Positions 1-11,010 of a stretch of DNA of 64,000 bases are shown here, piece by piece. The stretch is taken from NCBI GenBank assembly GCA_028753945.1, contig JAPNXP010000002.1:2232001-2296000 (forward strand), in the 5' to 3' direction. Position numbers and translations under genes: made by a program. The notes below the pieces were generated by a model. That model was not told where the DNA came from, searched no databases, and worked only from the letters and a program-made list of their open reading frames with translations. The DNA is from Hexactinellida sp. DTS-2022 (taxonomy: Eukaryota; Porifera; Hexactinellida). The stretch's first letter is position 1; every line of letters starts with the position of its first letter.

Positions 1-1
1 A

Positions 2-469
2 TTCATGACTGATTTGTTGCGTCACGAAAATATACTCGGGTTCATAGCGGCAGATAAGTTCGATATGGGCTACTCTCTTCAGTACTGGATTATTACAGAC
101 TACGTATCTAACGGTTCTCTAATGGAGTATCTATCAGAGAGAACTTTATCAATCCTTGAGACTTTAAAGCTTGCTAAAGGCGTAGCTTCAGGTGTATCGC
201 ATTTGCATACTGAAATAAAGGGAGGTCACAGATTTAATTCTAATACTGCATTGTATAAGCCTTGTGTTACGCATAGAGATATAAAGTCTCGCAATATTCT
301 TGTTAGCGCAACAGGCGAGGCGGTTTTAGCTGATTTCGGTCTTGCGGTTAGATACGGACACAATACTGCTCAGTATTTGTGTGATTTGTTCTATAGACGA
401 GAGGGTACTAAGAGGTATATGTCTCCTGAGTTGTTGCAAGAAAGAGTAGATGAAAATGATGTATGCGAG
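2..469 (+). CDS. TGF-beta type I receptor-like Ser/Thr kinase, penultimate exon (5' partial)
   Basis: The reading frame is open from the window edge and encodes most of a kinase domain. Visible motifs are LRHENILGFIAAD (end of the N-lobe), the catalytic loop HRDIKSRNILV, the metal-binding DFG in ADFGLAVR, and GTKRYMSPELL in the activation segment. These are the signature of TGF-beta/activin/BMP receptor kinases, which sit in the plasma membrane and phosphorylate SMADs. LAVR plus the downstream RADIY favour type I; DFG is more usual in type II, since type I members normally have DLG. The exon ends at GAG|GTGAGT, a strong donor, in phase 0. The ligand-binding and transmembrane parts lie left of the window. 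The first ATG in the window (5) is internal, not a start. Confidence 0.88.
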
Positions 470-1334
470 GTGAGTTATACTATTTGACATTTACTTTGCA
501 ATAGGATAACTTTCAATTCTTCAGATTGCTTAATCATTAGTTCCTTTAAATTCAGAATATTTCAAATAGTTATAATGTTTGCAGTCAGGTTATTTTATTA
601 TGAACAATCAATGGACCAAAAATTGTGTTCATAATAGATAGACTTCATTATATGCAAACTTAACTTAATACAAACCCTAGGTAAGTTGTCAAATTTGGAC
701 CATAGGGCTTCTTCATAATGAAAATTTCTTCATATTAAGCAGAAGAAAAATTCTCTACATTAAGCATACCTTACTGTATTTGAAATGATGATTCATATTA
801 TATTTGTTATTGTGGTTATGACTAGCAACGTCTACTTGAACTATAGGAACTTATATTCTGCCGTTTATAAATTAGGCATACGAGTACTATATAAATTCTC
901 AATCTGATTCGTTCGAGTTTTGTAGGGAGCTCTGCAATGGGAAGAGAGCGTACCTAGGGGATTATTGTGTTTTTCGTCATTTTGGGACCAAAGATTTTAA
1001 TATATTTTCGAGAATATCGCACTTATTGCAATTTATTATAATCGGTTGATAATCTTATTGAGAGTCATATTAGATAAAGATATTCATCCCGGGCAGCGTT
1101 AGAAAAATTATTTGCTTCTTTTGGGTGGGGGGGGATTATTCGAGAGGGGCAACTTTTCGAGTAAAAAGTTATTTGGAAATAGCACTTTAAGACATCCCAG
1201 TTGTCAATAATATTGTCATAACTGGATTCTAGATTCTGTAAAATCTAGGTGATGTAATATTCGAATTAAAAAGATGAAGTAAAAACTCAACGTGGGCCAT
1301 CTATGAATATAATTCAGGTTCTTGGGCTTTTTTG

Positions 1335-2213
1335 TAGGGCTGAAACGAATTTACCGAATATTCGAATATTCGTTCGAAATGATTGAACGAATTTTAGTCA
1401 CGAAACGAATATTCGTTTTGACGAATATTACATTGAAACGGATATTCGTTGACTAATTTTGGACAACAACAAGACATCTATACTATTAAAACACAAGGCT
1501 GGGTGTGTGTATATATGTATATATGTATATATTTGTTTGTATGTTCCGAGTTGATTAAGAAAGTGGACGGTTTCCAAATATGATTTTCCGCATATAGGGG
1601 TAACTTTTGGCACCCGCCAACAAGTTGAGTTCCACTCAAAATTTCTCACTCCTCGCCAAAGTATGACGTCATTGTCACATTTTGAGAACCCTGAAAATTC
1701 ACTTAATCGGCCATAATTCGCGCCCTCTAAGAGATCAAAATCTAAAATTTAATATAATGTGTAGATTAATGATGCGGGCACGTTGGTCACACCAAATCGC
1801 CACTATTCTCACTCATTATCATATGATGACGTGATCATTAAAATTTCACATTGTTAAATTTGACTATTTAGGCCTATTTACGCTTTATAATCATTATTAG
1901 GAGTATATAAACCACACATCAACCGCGAAGCGGTTGGTGTGTGGTTCTGTTCCGCCGCGAAGCGACTTAACAAGCGAGCGCGCTAGTAAATATAAATTCC
2001 CACTTAAACTAGCTGATTATTAGTTAACTTGTGTATAATACACTTTGTAACTATTATTATACCATTGTAACCTTATCAAAGACATATTTTCCAAAGTACT
2101 TTGTCTCTAGAAATTGATTCAACACTTAGTCATCAAAACGAACGAATATTCGAATATTCGTTCTTTTAGAAAAAGGTTCGTTCGTTACATTTCGAATATT
2201 CGTTTCAGCCCTA
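1335..2213. mobile_element. hAT-like MITE in the kinase intron
   Basis: Terminal inverted repeats TAGGGCTGAAACGAAT (left) and ATTCGTTTCAGCCCTA (right) are followed inward by repeated CGAATATTCG motifs. The flanks are CTTTTTTG (1327-1334) and CTTTTTGT (2214-2221), a near-match 8-bp duplication as expected for hAT. There is no coding capacity. The centre is occupied by a Helitron (1477-1986), so the MITE inserted first. Confidence 0.75.
1477..1986 (+). mobile_element. Non-autonomous Helitron, complete copy
   Basis: It begins with TCTATACTATTAAAA after an A and ends with CTAG before a T. That is the Helitron signature (5' TC, 3' CTRR, A|T target, no TIR, no duplication). GC-rich short palindromic sequence lies just before the 3' end. 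Related copies are at 45785-46260 (minus, complete), 8190-8525 (minus, internal) and about 3590-4010 (plus, degraded). It is too short to encode Rep/helicase. Confidence 0.72.
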
Positions 2214-3053
2214 CTTTTTGTTAGTTTTGGGGGCCGTGCATAAATTTATTATCGAAAGATAGGTGCTAGCCAGTTCTGAATAGTTTGGATTTACAGTTTC
2301 TTTATACGTATATACATGAGTCAGCGAGTTATGAGTTTTCCCATACATCTCAAAATTCTGCAATTTACGCTTTTATTAAAATTCATAACCCTCTGCTCTG
2401 ACCAATGACTTTCACAGAAGCTTTTAATTCCAAAAGATTAATTATTGGCAACTTCGTCTCCGTCGACATTACATTTATTCCCCTAAATCTATCTACAATA
2501 CATTGACTGAATTCCACAGATCCAACAGAACTCATTTGTTCGGCCATCTTGTATCTAGCTAATTTTATCTATAGGGACATCGTACACATGTAGCTTATAA
2601 TAATAGTTTTTGGTTCTTTTACCATTTTTCTCCGAATAAACTCCCCTCCGCGTTTTGATTTATCGTGGCAAATTCGCCCTTGTTATTATGAAAATCCAGA
2701 AAATAATATTTATGTGGATTCTAATGGTTCTTAGCGACATTATTAGACAGCTAAATTACCCAATTTAGAAAAATTACAATTTTGCTTTCTACTATTGATG
2801 TTACTTTTTGTCTTACAAATGGCATTCTTATTGACCCTCCGCTTATTCAGGAAATAGGGTAATGTAACATCATATTTTTTAAATAGTATTGTCAAAAATG
2901 CTACATTTTTCAGACTCCCAAGAATCAAGGTTGCCTGTGACGACAGTCCCTCCGTTCCATTATTAATAAAATACTATTGGAATATATCATTAACAAATAT
3001 CAATAGCCATTAATTAAATTACAAAAATGCATTTCTCTTCACTGTGTCTATAG

Positions 3054-3395
3054 TTGTACAAGCGAGCAGATATCTACTCTCTATGCTTAGTCCTTTGGGA
3101 GATTTGCAGACGATGTGAGACCGATGGAATTTCTGAGCATAGTGAGCTACCTTATTTACACAGTGTGTCCAGAGAGCCCTCTTTCGATGAGATGAGGGAC
3201 TTGGTACTACTGAGAGGCGAGAGACCCCAAATTCCCAATAGATGGTCCCTTATAAAGGAACTGAATGAGATTTCTGAGATTATTCGGGAATGTTGGAATA
3301 CTGGACAATGTAAAATAGACCAGCTGTCTAACCCTACTACTCTTCCTCATCTCCTAATTAAGAAGAAATTGGTGTGTCTCTATGAACAGTTATGA
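3054..3395 (+). CDS. TGF-beta type I receptor-like kinase, last exon
   Basis: An acceptor (tctatag at 3047-3053) opens a phase-0 exon that continues the kinase C-lobe. It reads YKRADIYSLCLVLWEICRRC, then ELPY, DEMR, RPQIPNRW and IIRECW. These are the conserved C-lobe blocks of TGF-beta family receptors in the right order. The stop TGA at 3393-3395 follows a short tail (LIKKKLVCLYEQL) that matches the family's C-terminal helix, so this is the final exon. The 2,584-bp intron before it carries nested transposons. No further receptor coding sequence is visible downstream. There is no internal stop, so the gene looks functional. Confidence 0.87.
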   Translation: MYKRADIYSLCLVLWEICRRCETDGISEHSELPYLHSVSREPSFDEMRDLVLLRGERPQIPNRWSLIKELNEISEIIRECWNTGQCKIDQLSNPTTLPHLLIKKKLVCLYEQL

Positions 3396-3589
3396 GTTAT
3401 GTTGTACTATTTTAATTGCATATTATTGATATTTTAACACACACTCAAATTTGTAACCGTTCTGTTTAAACATTTTATGCAAATATTATTTTGAACAATC
3501 TTCCTTTTTCATCTTATCAGAGGAAACTTTGCGCACAAATATTAACATTTTCGATATGCACATTTTATTTGAAAGATTATGGGTTCTTG

Positions 3590-4010
3590 AAAATTAGATA
3601 GCCGAGTTGATTGAAAAACTGGACTGTTTCGAAATCTGAATTTTGGCATATAGGGGTTAGGGATAACTTTTTACTCCCGACAATAAGTTTAGGTTTCCAC
3701 TCATAATTTCTCACACCTCGCCAAGTTATTACGTCATTGTCACATAATGAGAATCGTGAAATTAAATTTAATCGCGCATGCATGATTCGCACCCTCTAGA
3801 AAATATAAATCTAAAATTATAATAGAAAGTAGACATTAATGATTCCGACTTGTGGTTACTTACACCATATTAATATATTATCAATATGCTTACAGCTTAT
3901 TCATTACCGCCTGATTGATGTAATGGTCAAATTTCACCTTGTGAAATTGACTATTTCAGCTATAACTATGTTGGAAATTTACTTTAAGCGAAAATATAAT
4001 TCCGTCCTAT
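3590..4010 (+). repeat. Degraded internal copy of the Helitron family
   Basis: The order of conserved blocks matches 1545-1880: GAGTTGATT, a TTTCC/TTTCG block, GCATATAGGGGT, CTCACACCTCGCCAAG, ACGTCATTGTCACAT, and the CACCCTCTA block. Neither Helitron end is recognisable. Confidence 0.6.
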
Positions 4011-4014
4011 TAAC

Positions 4015-4083
4015 CCTGTGAAATTTTGACCCCATTAAGTGGAGAAATTTATTAATGGGTGCTCTATAGCGGATTCAACTGTA
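4015..4083. repeat. Pogo/Tigger-like 3' end fragment
   Basis: CCTGTGAAATTTTGACCC followed by an AAGTGGAGA motif and GCGGATTCAACTGTA resembles the better preserved end at 5490-5571. It ends in CTGTA, the usual TIR-plus-TA of pogo/Tigger-like elements. Confidence 0.5.
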
Positions 4084-5428
4084 CACTAACCGGACAAAAT
4101 ATTTGAAAAGCAATAATATGTCTTCGTACATTCCAGCTTCTAGAGGCAGAATAACATTAGTACTTGCTTCAACATGGCTATTTACATCAAACGAAATGTA
4201 ACGTATAATATAATAGCAAAATTATTTAATTTACATATTATATGAGGTGTTAAACTCATTAACTATATAATTTGCTATTTTAATATAAAATTTCTGATCA
4301 TTATGATTCAATGGGAATATACAAAGTTCTGATTTCACATTTGAATTATAGTTTATCGAATTACTCTAAGTGCATAATTTCAAATACTTGCGGCTATTCT
4401 ATACTGAGATACAGCCACACGCTGGTTAGTTTATATAAAAAGATTGTGTTTCACTAATATACGGACATATAATCATTTTCATTCATAATTTTGTTTATAT
4501 AATTAATTACATAAGTTTAATCCCATACTTTAATCTTTCCCTGTTCTAAATTTCGACGTTCCAGGCTGTTCATAACACAACTAATACATTCTGTGATATC
4601 TCAATGTGTTAATATAACTTGGTAATTGATAACAAAGTATTTGTTAAGTTCACTTGATCTCGGTTATTTTCACACGTACTTAGAGCAATTTTTTGTTGTA
4701 AACAAAACGTACTGACCTTCTAGATCCCTTAAATTATAAATGAAAAATCTAGTACTCTACACCTCCACCTCCTCTATATTCTATACATCTATAAGTAACG
4801 ATTCTAACACCTCCACTTCCTCTAAATTCTAAATTTTCTAAGTACTGTTTCTTGTCCAAACAAAGAAAAGAGCTGTATATATATTTGACAATATGATTTA
4901 TGATAATTGGCTCCAGACATTTGTCTGTGCAATCCAAAATGGTGCTCTAACGCATCATTCTGTAAAAGAGAGGTCAAAACATATGAAAGCCACAGTTTTT
5001 AGTTAGATGACCTTGTACTAATGAATTTCTGGCGGGTGAATGACGCTTTGTTTTCTTTTGTTGTTGCTTCCCAGGTTTCAAACCCAACTACAATACGCTC
5101 TAGGAAAGAAAAGCGTGGATCATCTCTTACAAGGGGTTTTAAAATTCGTCTATCAACAGTATTCTTTTCTTTGGTGTACTGACATCATATATTTTCCAGA
5201 TTTTTGAAATTATGGATAATATTCGGCTGTTTGCGTTTGAATACATTCTCTCTCGAATCTTTCAGAATTTGCATGCCAGCAATAGTTTATTCATGAAATA
5301 TATGAGTCCCCTTTTTCGTTCTTTCGTTCCGTGCTTGAAGGCCAGCATTTTTAGCTATCAGATGGTGTGGAATTTTGGCGAAAGAGAGTTGTTCTTGTTT
5401 GTAGAGTATCTCGAAACAAGCTTTGTAA
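4084..5428. other. AT-rich intergenic DNA, nothing recognised
   Basis: Apart from a short direct duplication at about 4750-4840 (CACCTCCACCTCCTCTA and CACCTCCACTTCCTCTA blocks), no coding region, RNA gene or element end could be supported. The open frames here lack recognisable motifs. Confidence 0.5.
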
Positions 5429-5571
5429 TGACCCAATTAAGCGGAGAAACCGATTAACAGAAAATATTGTAAGCCAAACTGTAATTCTGTCCTATAAATC
5501 CTGTGAAATATTGACCCGATTAAGCGGAGATTCCGATTAACCGGTGTCCCAATTAAGCGGAGTTGACTGTA
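5429..5571. repeat. Pogo/Tigger-like fragment
   Basis: It contains three copies of the motif AATTAAGCGGAG/GATTAAGCGGAG and ends AAGCGGAGTTGACTGTA. Sequences like CTCCGCTTAATTGGGAC form the TIR of Tigger-like elements. Another member is at 27362-27803. Confidence 0.55.
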
Positions 5572-6172
5572 TAAGTACCTGTGTAATATTGTTGATCTGC
5601 ACCTACTTTTTGGAACCATGATATTTTCAACCTGGCCTAATTTGAATTGAAGTCGAGGGAGGTATGTAGATATCACATTATCTTTTTATTAAGTTTTTGA
5701 TCTTTTGCGGTGCACTCCTCTATTTTATCAATTGCATCAATAATGTGTAATTTAGCTCAATTAACATGACATATACACGTACTTGTAGAATCAGTCTCAG
5801 AACCAGTCTTTATAATTGAGCTACGTACAATTTCACTAAAAGAGCTTCAACTTGGCGTATATCATTTAGGGCAAAATCGGTTCGTTTTTGTAAAAAGCGT
5901 TGGTAATTATAACAGAATTAATCAATTAAATATAATAGCTATAATTAATCGAATTCTAAGCAAGACGCTGCCAAATTAACGTTGTCCGGTTTGTATTCGG
6001 ACATATTTTTCCGGAAATAATCCAGGAATATCGTCGTGATTAATGTCATGGTATGTCTAATATGTCTACGCTAGCTGGTATACAGCAAGTGATATACTAA
6101 ATATATATGATAATTGATTTGAAATATGATATAGCCAAATATTTACATTGTAATGCAATAAGTAGAGAAATA
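5572..6172. other. AT-rich intergenic DNA, nothing recognised
   Basis: No gene, RNA or repeat boundary could be supported in this stretch. Confidence 0.45.
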
Positions 6173-6177
6173 TATAT

Positions 6178-6252
6178 GCAGATCAGGGATTCGAACCCAT
6201 GATCAACTGAATGATGGCCATATATGCTAACCACTGAGATATAGTATGTGCA
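6178..6252 (-). repeat. tRNA-like / tRNA-derived SINE relic with A and B boxes
   Basis: On the minus strand the sequence has an A-box-like TATCTCAGTGGTTAGCATA, then 22 bases later a perfect B box, GGGTTCGAATCCC. The spacing fits an RNA polymerase III internal promoter. The acceptor arms do not pair, so this is more likely a tRNA-derived SINE head or a tRNA pseudogene than a working tRNA. No body or tail of a known SINE was recognised. Confidence 0.5.
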
Positions 6253-6772
6253 TATTAATGTTAGTTTATATAATTGAAGTATTTAAGTGGACGATATATT
6301 ACATAAAAGTATCAAAGAATGTCAATTTCGATATAGAAAGTGATAAATCATCAATAATGACGTCATAAAATTGACGTTCTGAAGACTTTGGGGAAATAAT
6401 TTTCAAAAAATTTGACTTCCCACATAATTCCATGATATATTAGATTCATTTCAAAATAAAAACTCGCTTTTGAATTTTAATTTTAAAAACACAGAATTTT
6501 CCTCCGAAGCATCCTTAACCGATAGACTGGCTTCAAATGATATCCTTAATTTTTCTAACTGTGGGAGTAAAAGATGAATTGAACTATCACTCAAATTCCA
6601 AATAATTCTGTTCTGAAGAGAAATCAAAACGATCTTTTGCTTCAATGCATCAAGAGTGGCAATATGCAATACAATACTTGTCCTCATCAGCTTTGAATGA
6701 TTGTTGACTCTACTGTATTACCTGAGTAAAAAATGTTATTATTTCTCCTCAAACTTCAAATTTTTAATATTA

Positions 6773-7210
6773 CAGTGGAACCCCGCGTATCGGGGCACCT
6801 CCGTCCAAGCGCTCAGCGCCCCGATACGAAGGAGTGCCCCGATATGCGGGATTCTAAGAGAACTCCAATATGTTTGGTTAAAACAATTAAGTTAGCAACT
6901 ACACAACAAATCATACACATATATTCAAAACCTAGAGTTAAGGCTGATATTTATGCAGTACTGCACATTACAATTTCACATTATACTTTACCTATTAGGA
7001 GTCACAAATCTATGATATTCACGGAATTTCTTTTTGGAAAATTCCCTCGATTATCTCAGCACGAGTCTCTAGCGTGAGTGGGTGACGCTTAGCGGCCATT
7101 ACAAAGAATACTAAGCTGCTCAAAAGTAAAAGAATGTTACTCAAGATAAAATAATCTTCGGTCGAGTGCCCCGATAAGTGAATGGCGCCCCGATATGCGG
7201 GGTTCTACTG
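6773..7210. mobile_element. Pogo/Tigger-like MITE with TA duplication
   Basis: The TIR CAGTGGAACCCCGCGTATCG (left) matches the inverse of CCCCGATATGCGGGGTTCTACTG (right), with TA on each side (6771-6772, 7211-7212). GCCCCGATA motifs recur internally. There is no transposase. A truncated second copy lies at 13246-13350. Confidence 0.78.
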
Positions 7211-7212
7211 TA

Positions 7213-7395
7213 TTGATCCTACGGGTGCTGAAAGATATGTATGACATTCTGGCAAGAAACATGGAACAGCTTCATTGCGAAGGACTGGCACTTAACGAGG
7301 GAATTCTTGAAGGGATGCTTTTGGACCTGATATCACCGACTACGTCCATGAGATTTCTTAATCTCGGAAATGTTTTTCACAAACAAAAGTTTTAG
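7213..7395 (+). other. Unrecognised short open frame next to the MITE
   Basis: The frame encodes about 60 residues (VLKDMYDILARN, then LALNEGILEGMLLDL) that look amphipathic and protein-like. It matches no family recognised here, has no clear start of its own and enters the MITE on its left. It could be a relic of a retroelement or host exon, or chance. Confidence 0.15.
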
Positions 7396-7716
7396 TAAGG
7401 TTATTTACTAAGTGCAGCGCTGTTACTCACTTCGATCCGACTTGTGGCTCCATAGGTAGATTAAACACGGTTAAATAACCATTAGTTGAACTGTAGTTTC
7501 CTAGACAGCCAGGCGCAGATCATTTGTTGGGCCTAATTTGCTAATTTAACATGTAAATATTATAGTAATAGTAGGGTCAAAATCTATGATCCCGTAAAGA
7601 ACCTCGGCAAGATAAGTTTTATGCCTGATTCTGATACTTTAGGGTGTATCTCGCGATTTAAGCACCCATGCCGGTCTCGAAAATTTGGGCAAACCTTTTT
7701 TAGCGACAAATTCAAA

Positions 7717-7772
7717 GGGCCTTAATTTTTTTTTTTTTTTTTTCATTAAAAAAAATTAAGGCCCCTCTGAAC
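7717..7772. repeat. Perfect short hairpin around a T run
   Basis: GGGCCTTAATTTTTTT is mirrored by AAAAAAATTAAGGCCC with only CATT and extra T between the arms. It would fold into a stem of about 16 bp or more. Nothing nearby suggests a gene, so a role as a terminator is unsupported. Confidence 0.55.
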
Positions 7773-8189
7773 ATTTCATAAATTGAGATTTGAGTGTTTT
7801 TGAACAGTATACAATAAGTATTAACTCCACTGAAAATTTCAACTCCATTGGGACTATACTTTTAATGTAATAGCCTTTTCAAAATTCCTACGTCATTTCT
7901 CACCCCTGGGGGTTCATCCTTTAACTATTCTTTAGGGATTTGGAGCATATATTATCCTATATACATGCAATAAACTTTTAACTCGCTATGTATTATGACT
8001 CCACGTGTTTCTCTGTAATAGACCTAAATTTAGCACTTCGACTATGTAAAATTGAAAATCCAGTCAATTGACGTCAAAATTTGATTAAAGTAGCTAAAAA
8101 AACGATTATGGGTCAATTTTCTTTGCTTCTTCACCCCCATGTGAGATCCCCAGAAGAGTCATCTATGGTATACGTCACATTGTTATACA

Positions 8190-8525
8190 CGTAAATAGGC
8201 CTAAATAGTCAAATCTAACATTGTGAAATTTTAGTGATTGCGTCATCATGTGATAATGAGTAAGCATATTGGTGATCTGGTGTGACCAAAGTGTCCGCAT
8301 CATTAATGTGCATGTTCTATTAAATTTTCAGATTTTTATCTCTTAGAGTGCGCGAATTATGTGCGATTAAGTGACTTTTCAGGGTTCTTGAAATGTGACA
8401 ATGGCGTCATAACTCGTCGAGGTGTGAGAAATTTTGAGTGAAAACCTCAAATTGTTGAGGGGTGCCTAAAGTTACCCCTATATGCCAAAAATCACATTTG
8501 GAAACCGGAAATCTAATGGTTTTTC
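8190..8525 (-). repeat. Internal fragment of the Helitron family
   Basis: The order of blocks is the reverse complement of 1560-1880: AAATAGGCCTAAATAGTC, GTGATTGCGTCATCATGTGA, GTGCGATTAAGTG and TACCCCTATATGCCAAAA. Neither terminal TC nor CTRR is preserved. Confidence 0.6.
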
Positions 8526-8939
8526 AATTTTTATAATTGGAGCCTCTCAGACTCAAGTTAAAACCCCCGAGATCGCGACGTTCCAGTCCTTATCTAAAGG
8601 AGTCTATGATATACGTACTAGTTCTATTCTTCACTAAGTTAGAACTCTCCAATACCTATTAGAGAACTACGTTTATATATTTCAAGTAGTAAAATTAACT
8701 TGGCTCAACCGGCTTTCACCCCGAAGGGACAGATTCCGGAGGGACACTCCAGAAAATGCAGTTGCTTATCTATTCCAGAGAAATCATTAGTCACAATTCT
8801 TTTAACCTCCTTGATGCATAATCACTTCCTTTTGCCTTCTCCCTATCGGACCTCCAGATGGCCCTGGGACCTTTATTTGGTAATTCTATTTCAGAGAATA
8901 TATTATTAGATAGTACCAATCCTACCAAATATATTTCAT

Positions 8940-9760
8940 TCACCACTTGAATTCCTCTGGGGCCTTCTTCGTTTGTTCTATATCCTAGGCTAAGTATGAT
9001 TAAATATTCAAGCCAAACAGTTTAATTTCTCGAAAACTATGAAAACTAGGAGTAAAACTCACTTTTCTTCCTATCCACCCCCTTGATGGGGCCACGAAAC
9101 AGGGTTGCCAATCCAATCCAATCGGGAAGATTTTCGATTGCCGATTGCTGCATTTTTTATCGATTGGATTGCTTCGATTTTTATCGAAGAAAAAATCCGA
9201 GAAACAATCCCAAAAAATCGATGATATTTGGATTGTTGATTGCGTTGGATTGTCATCCGAATAATCGATTGTCGAAATTTGGATTGCCGATTGTCCAAAT
9301 TTGGCTCGATTGGATTGGATTGTCGATTGGATTGGCAACCCTGCCACGAAGTGCTTGGTACATGTAAATTCCTTCGTTATATCCGGATTTTCGTAATAAG
9401 CGGATGGAAATTAATGCATTTGCGGGTATTTCGTTATACCGGGGCCCGGGGGTTCACTGTATGTAAAAATAGAGTATTCATATATAGTAATACAGACAAA
9501 GTAAAATCTCATAGAAATCTGTTTTTTAATCACCTCTTGATATTTCACCCCTCTCCCCTGATGGGGCTGGGGCCCTTTTTGGTTTGTACTGTATCAGAAA
9601 ATAAGTATGATTATATATTCAAGCAAAAAATTATGACCTAACAAGATATATTTATTGACACTCACTTCTTCCATCCGACCCTCCTACCCTGATGGGGTTG
9701 GTGCCTTCGGTTTTCTATAATATTTGAGAAGAGTATGAGTCGATAATCAAGGTAAATATA
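8940..9760. repeat. Degenerate dispersed repeat units
   Basis: Blocks such as CCCTGATGGGGCTGGGGCC, TAAGTATGATTATATATTC and ATTCAAGC recur near 8955-9010, 9080-9095, 9545-9625 and 9685-9755 with much divergence. They look like an old tandem array broken by the hAT MITE at 9100-9343 and by a Tigger-like end near 9380-9460. No coding sense was found. Confidence 0.35.
9100..9343. mobile_element. Short palindromic hAT MITE
   Basis: The TIR CAGGGTTGCCAATCCAATCC is mirrored by GGATTGGCAACCCTG. The body is a run of GATTGGATT and TCGATTG motifs on both arms. The 8-bp flanks CCACGAAA (9092-9099) and CCACGAAG (9344-9351) match at 7 of 8, as expected for hAT. Confidence 0.82.
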
Positions 9761-9844
9761 ATCACATTGAGGATTTACATTATTTTCTGACTTTAGGAGG
9801 TCAGCCTAAAGAAACAAACATGAATTATATTTTGGATGTTGTAC

Positions 9845-10016
9845 TACAGTCGAACCTCGTTGGTACGAACACGGTTAATATGAATTTCCGGATAAGACGA
9901 TCAAACGGTTCCACAAAATCAGGTCCCTACAATGGTTGTCAATAGGTATTACTCCGGTATAGCGAACAAATTTTCGCCGTTCGTTGTGTTAGTATTAACG
10001 ACGTTATAGTGTATGT
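9845..10016. mobile_element. Pogo/Tigger-like MITE, degraded right end
   Basis: It starts TACAGTCGAACCTCGTTGG and ends in CGACGTTATAGTGTA, an imperfect mirror. Internal motifs (GGTACGAAC, CCGGTATAGCGAAC) are those of Tigger-like MITEs. Confidence 0.5.
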
Positions 10017-10049
10017 AGTTCACACTTACCAACGTATCCAGGGGAATGC

Positions 10050-10345
10050 GGAATAAGACATAAAATTGAAGGTGGAATAAGACCCAAAATTTAAGTTGGA
10101 ATAAGACCTAAAACTTTTAAGTTGGAATAAGGCCTGTTGCATGATATTTTGAGACGCGTGAGATTCTGAGAAATTTATTAGCAAACCATGGATGTGCTAT
10201 TTGAAATTATACAGTGATATTTTGAGACACTATAAAAGGAATTTCTGGCTTATTTTTACTTTTTATTATGAATTTAATTCAAGAATGAGACTCGTGAGAT
10301 TTTGAGACATTGTATTAGCAAACCATGGGTGTGTTATTAGAATTT
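10050..10345. repeat. Two small tandem duplications
   Basis: First, about four units built on GGAATAAGACCTAAAATT (period about 25 bp, 10050-10130). Second, a diverged pair about 130 bp apart, each with GTGAGATT(C/T)TGAGA followed by TTAGCAAACCATGG. Neither is coding. Confidence 0.6.
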
Positions 10346-10509
10346 ATACAGTTATTATGAATTTAAGAAACTATGATTTTGAGATCATAATATAGATAAA
10401 GCCTATACTATTATCAAATTAATTAACTATATGAGAAACTTAATATATATACATTAATTGTCTTATTCATTTACAACAAACAAACAATCAAATCCTTTCT
10501 TATTTTGAA

Positions 10510-10898
10510 ATGAATCCAAATGAATATGACGAAATCATTCACTTTATTCGCGAAGAAAAATATCCTGAAGCATCTGAAGCTTCTCGTCAGACAAATGGAT
10601 CTACAAAAGAAGATTGTCTTCCTATTTTATTGGAGATACCAACAGACTTTTCAAGGTAATGTTGACTTCCTTATTCCCCTAGACCATTTTTAAATATCCC
10701 ATGGTTTAATTGAATTCTCCCTTTAGAGAGTAAACTGGAATGCACAGAGACAGATTTTGCAGTTCCATTGCAGTCTGAGTTGGACAGCATTTATGAGAAG
10801 TTCCATGACGAAGTTGGTCATCCCGGAATAAACACGACCCTACATTCAGTTCAGCAAAGATACACATGGGCAGGCGTTTCCCAAGACGTTAAGAATAT
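10510..10898 (+). CDS. Integrase-like fragment (H2C2 zinc-binding head, KRBA2/GIN-like), two exons
   Basis: Exon 1 (10510-10655) starts at ATG and runs MNPNEYDEIIHFIREEKYP to a GTAATG donor. Exon 2 (about 10731-10898) gives YEKFHDEVGHPGINTTL and then RYTWAGVSQDV. This is the H-x-H...C2-type N-terminal zinc domain found ahead of the DDE core in Ty3/gypsy integrases and in domesticated integrases of the KRBA2/GIN kind. The exon joins in phase if the acceptor is the third AG of TTTAGAGAG. Exon 2 meets a strong GTGAGT donor. The catalytic core is not found downstream within 1 kb. It could be a host gene start or a truncated relic. Confidence 0.5.
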
Positions 10899-10921
10899 GT
10901 GAGTTTAATTATCCGGTATAC

Positions 10922-11010
10922 TTTCCTAGGTAGCACGTGGTTCGGTCATGGCCGGACCACTTGCCATTTACAGTTACATTATTATAAAGGATAGTCCATC
11001 TTTGGCAGGA
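10922..11010. repeat. GGCCATGGCC palindrome repeat, diverged copy
   Basis: GTAGCACGTGGTTCGGTCAT and GGCCGGACCA, then an AT-rich spacer and a second GG(A/C)CCA-type motif, parallel the better copy at 29950-30065. Confidence 0.45.

Noticed and set aside
9083-9367. Overlapping frames on both strands at 9000-9641
   Set aside because: They read through the palindromic hAT MITE at 9100-9343 and consist of its repeat.
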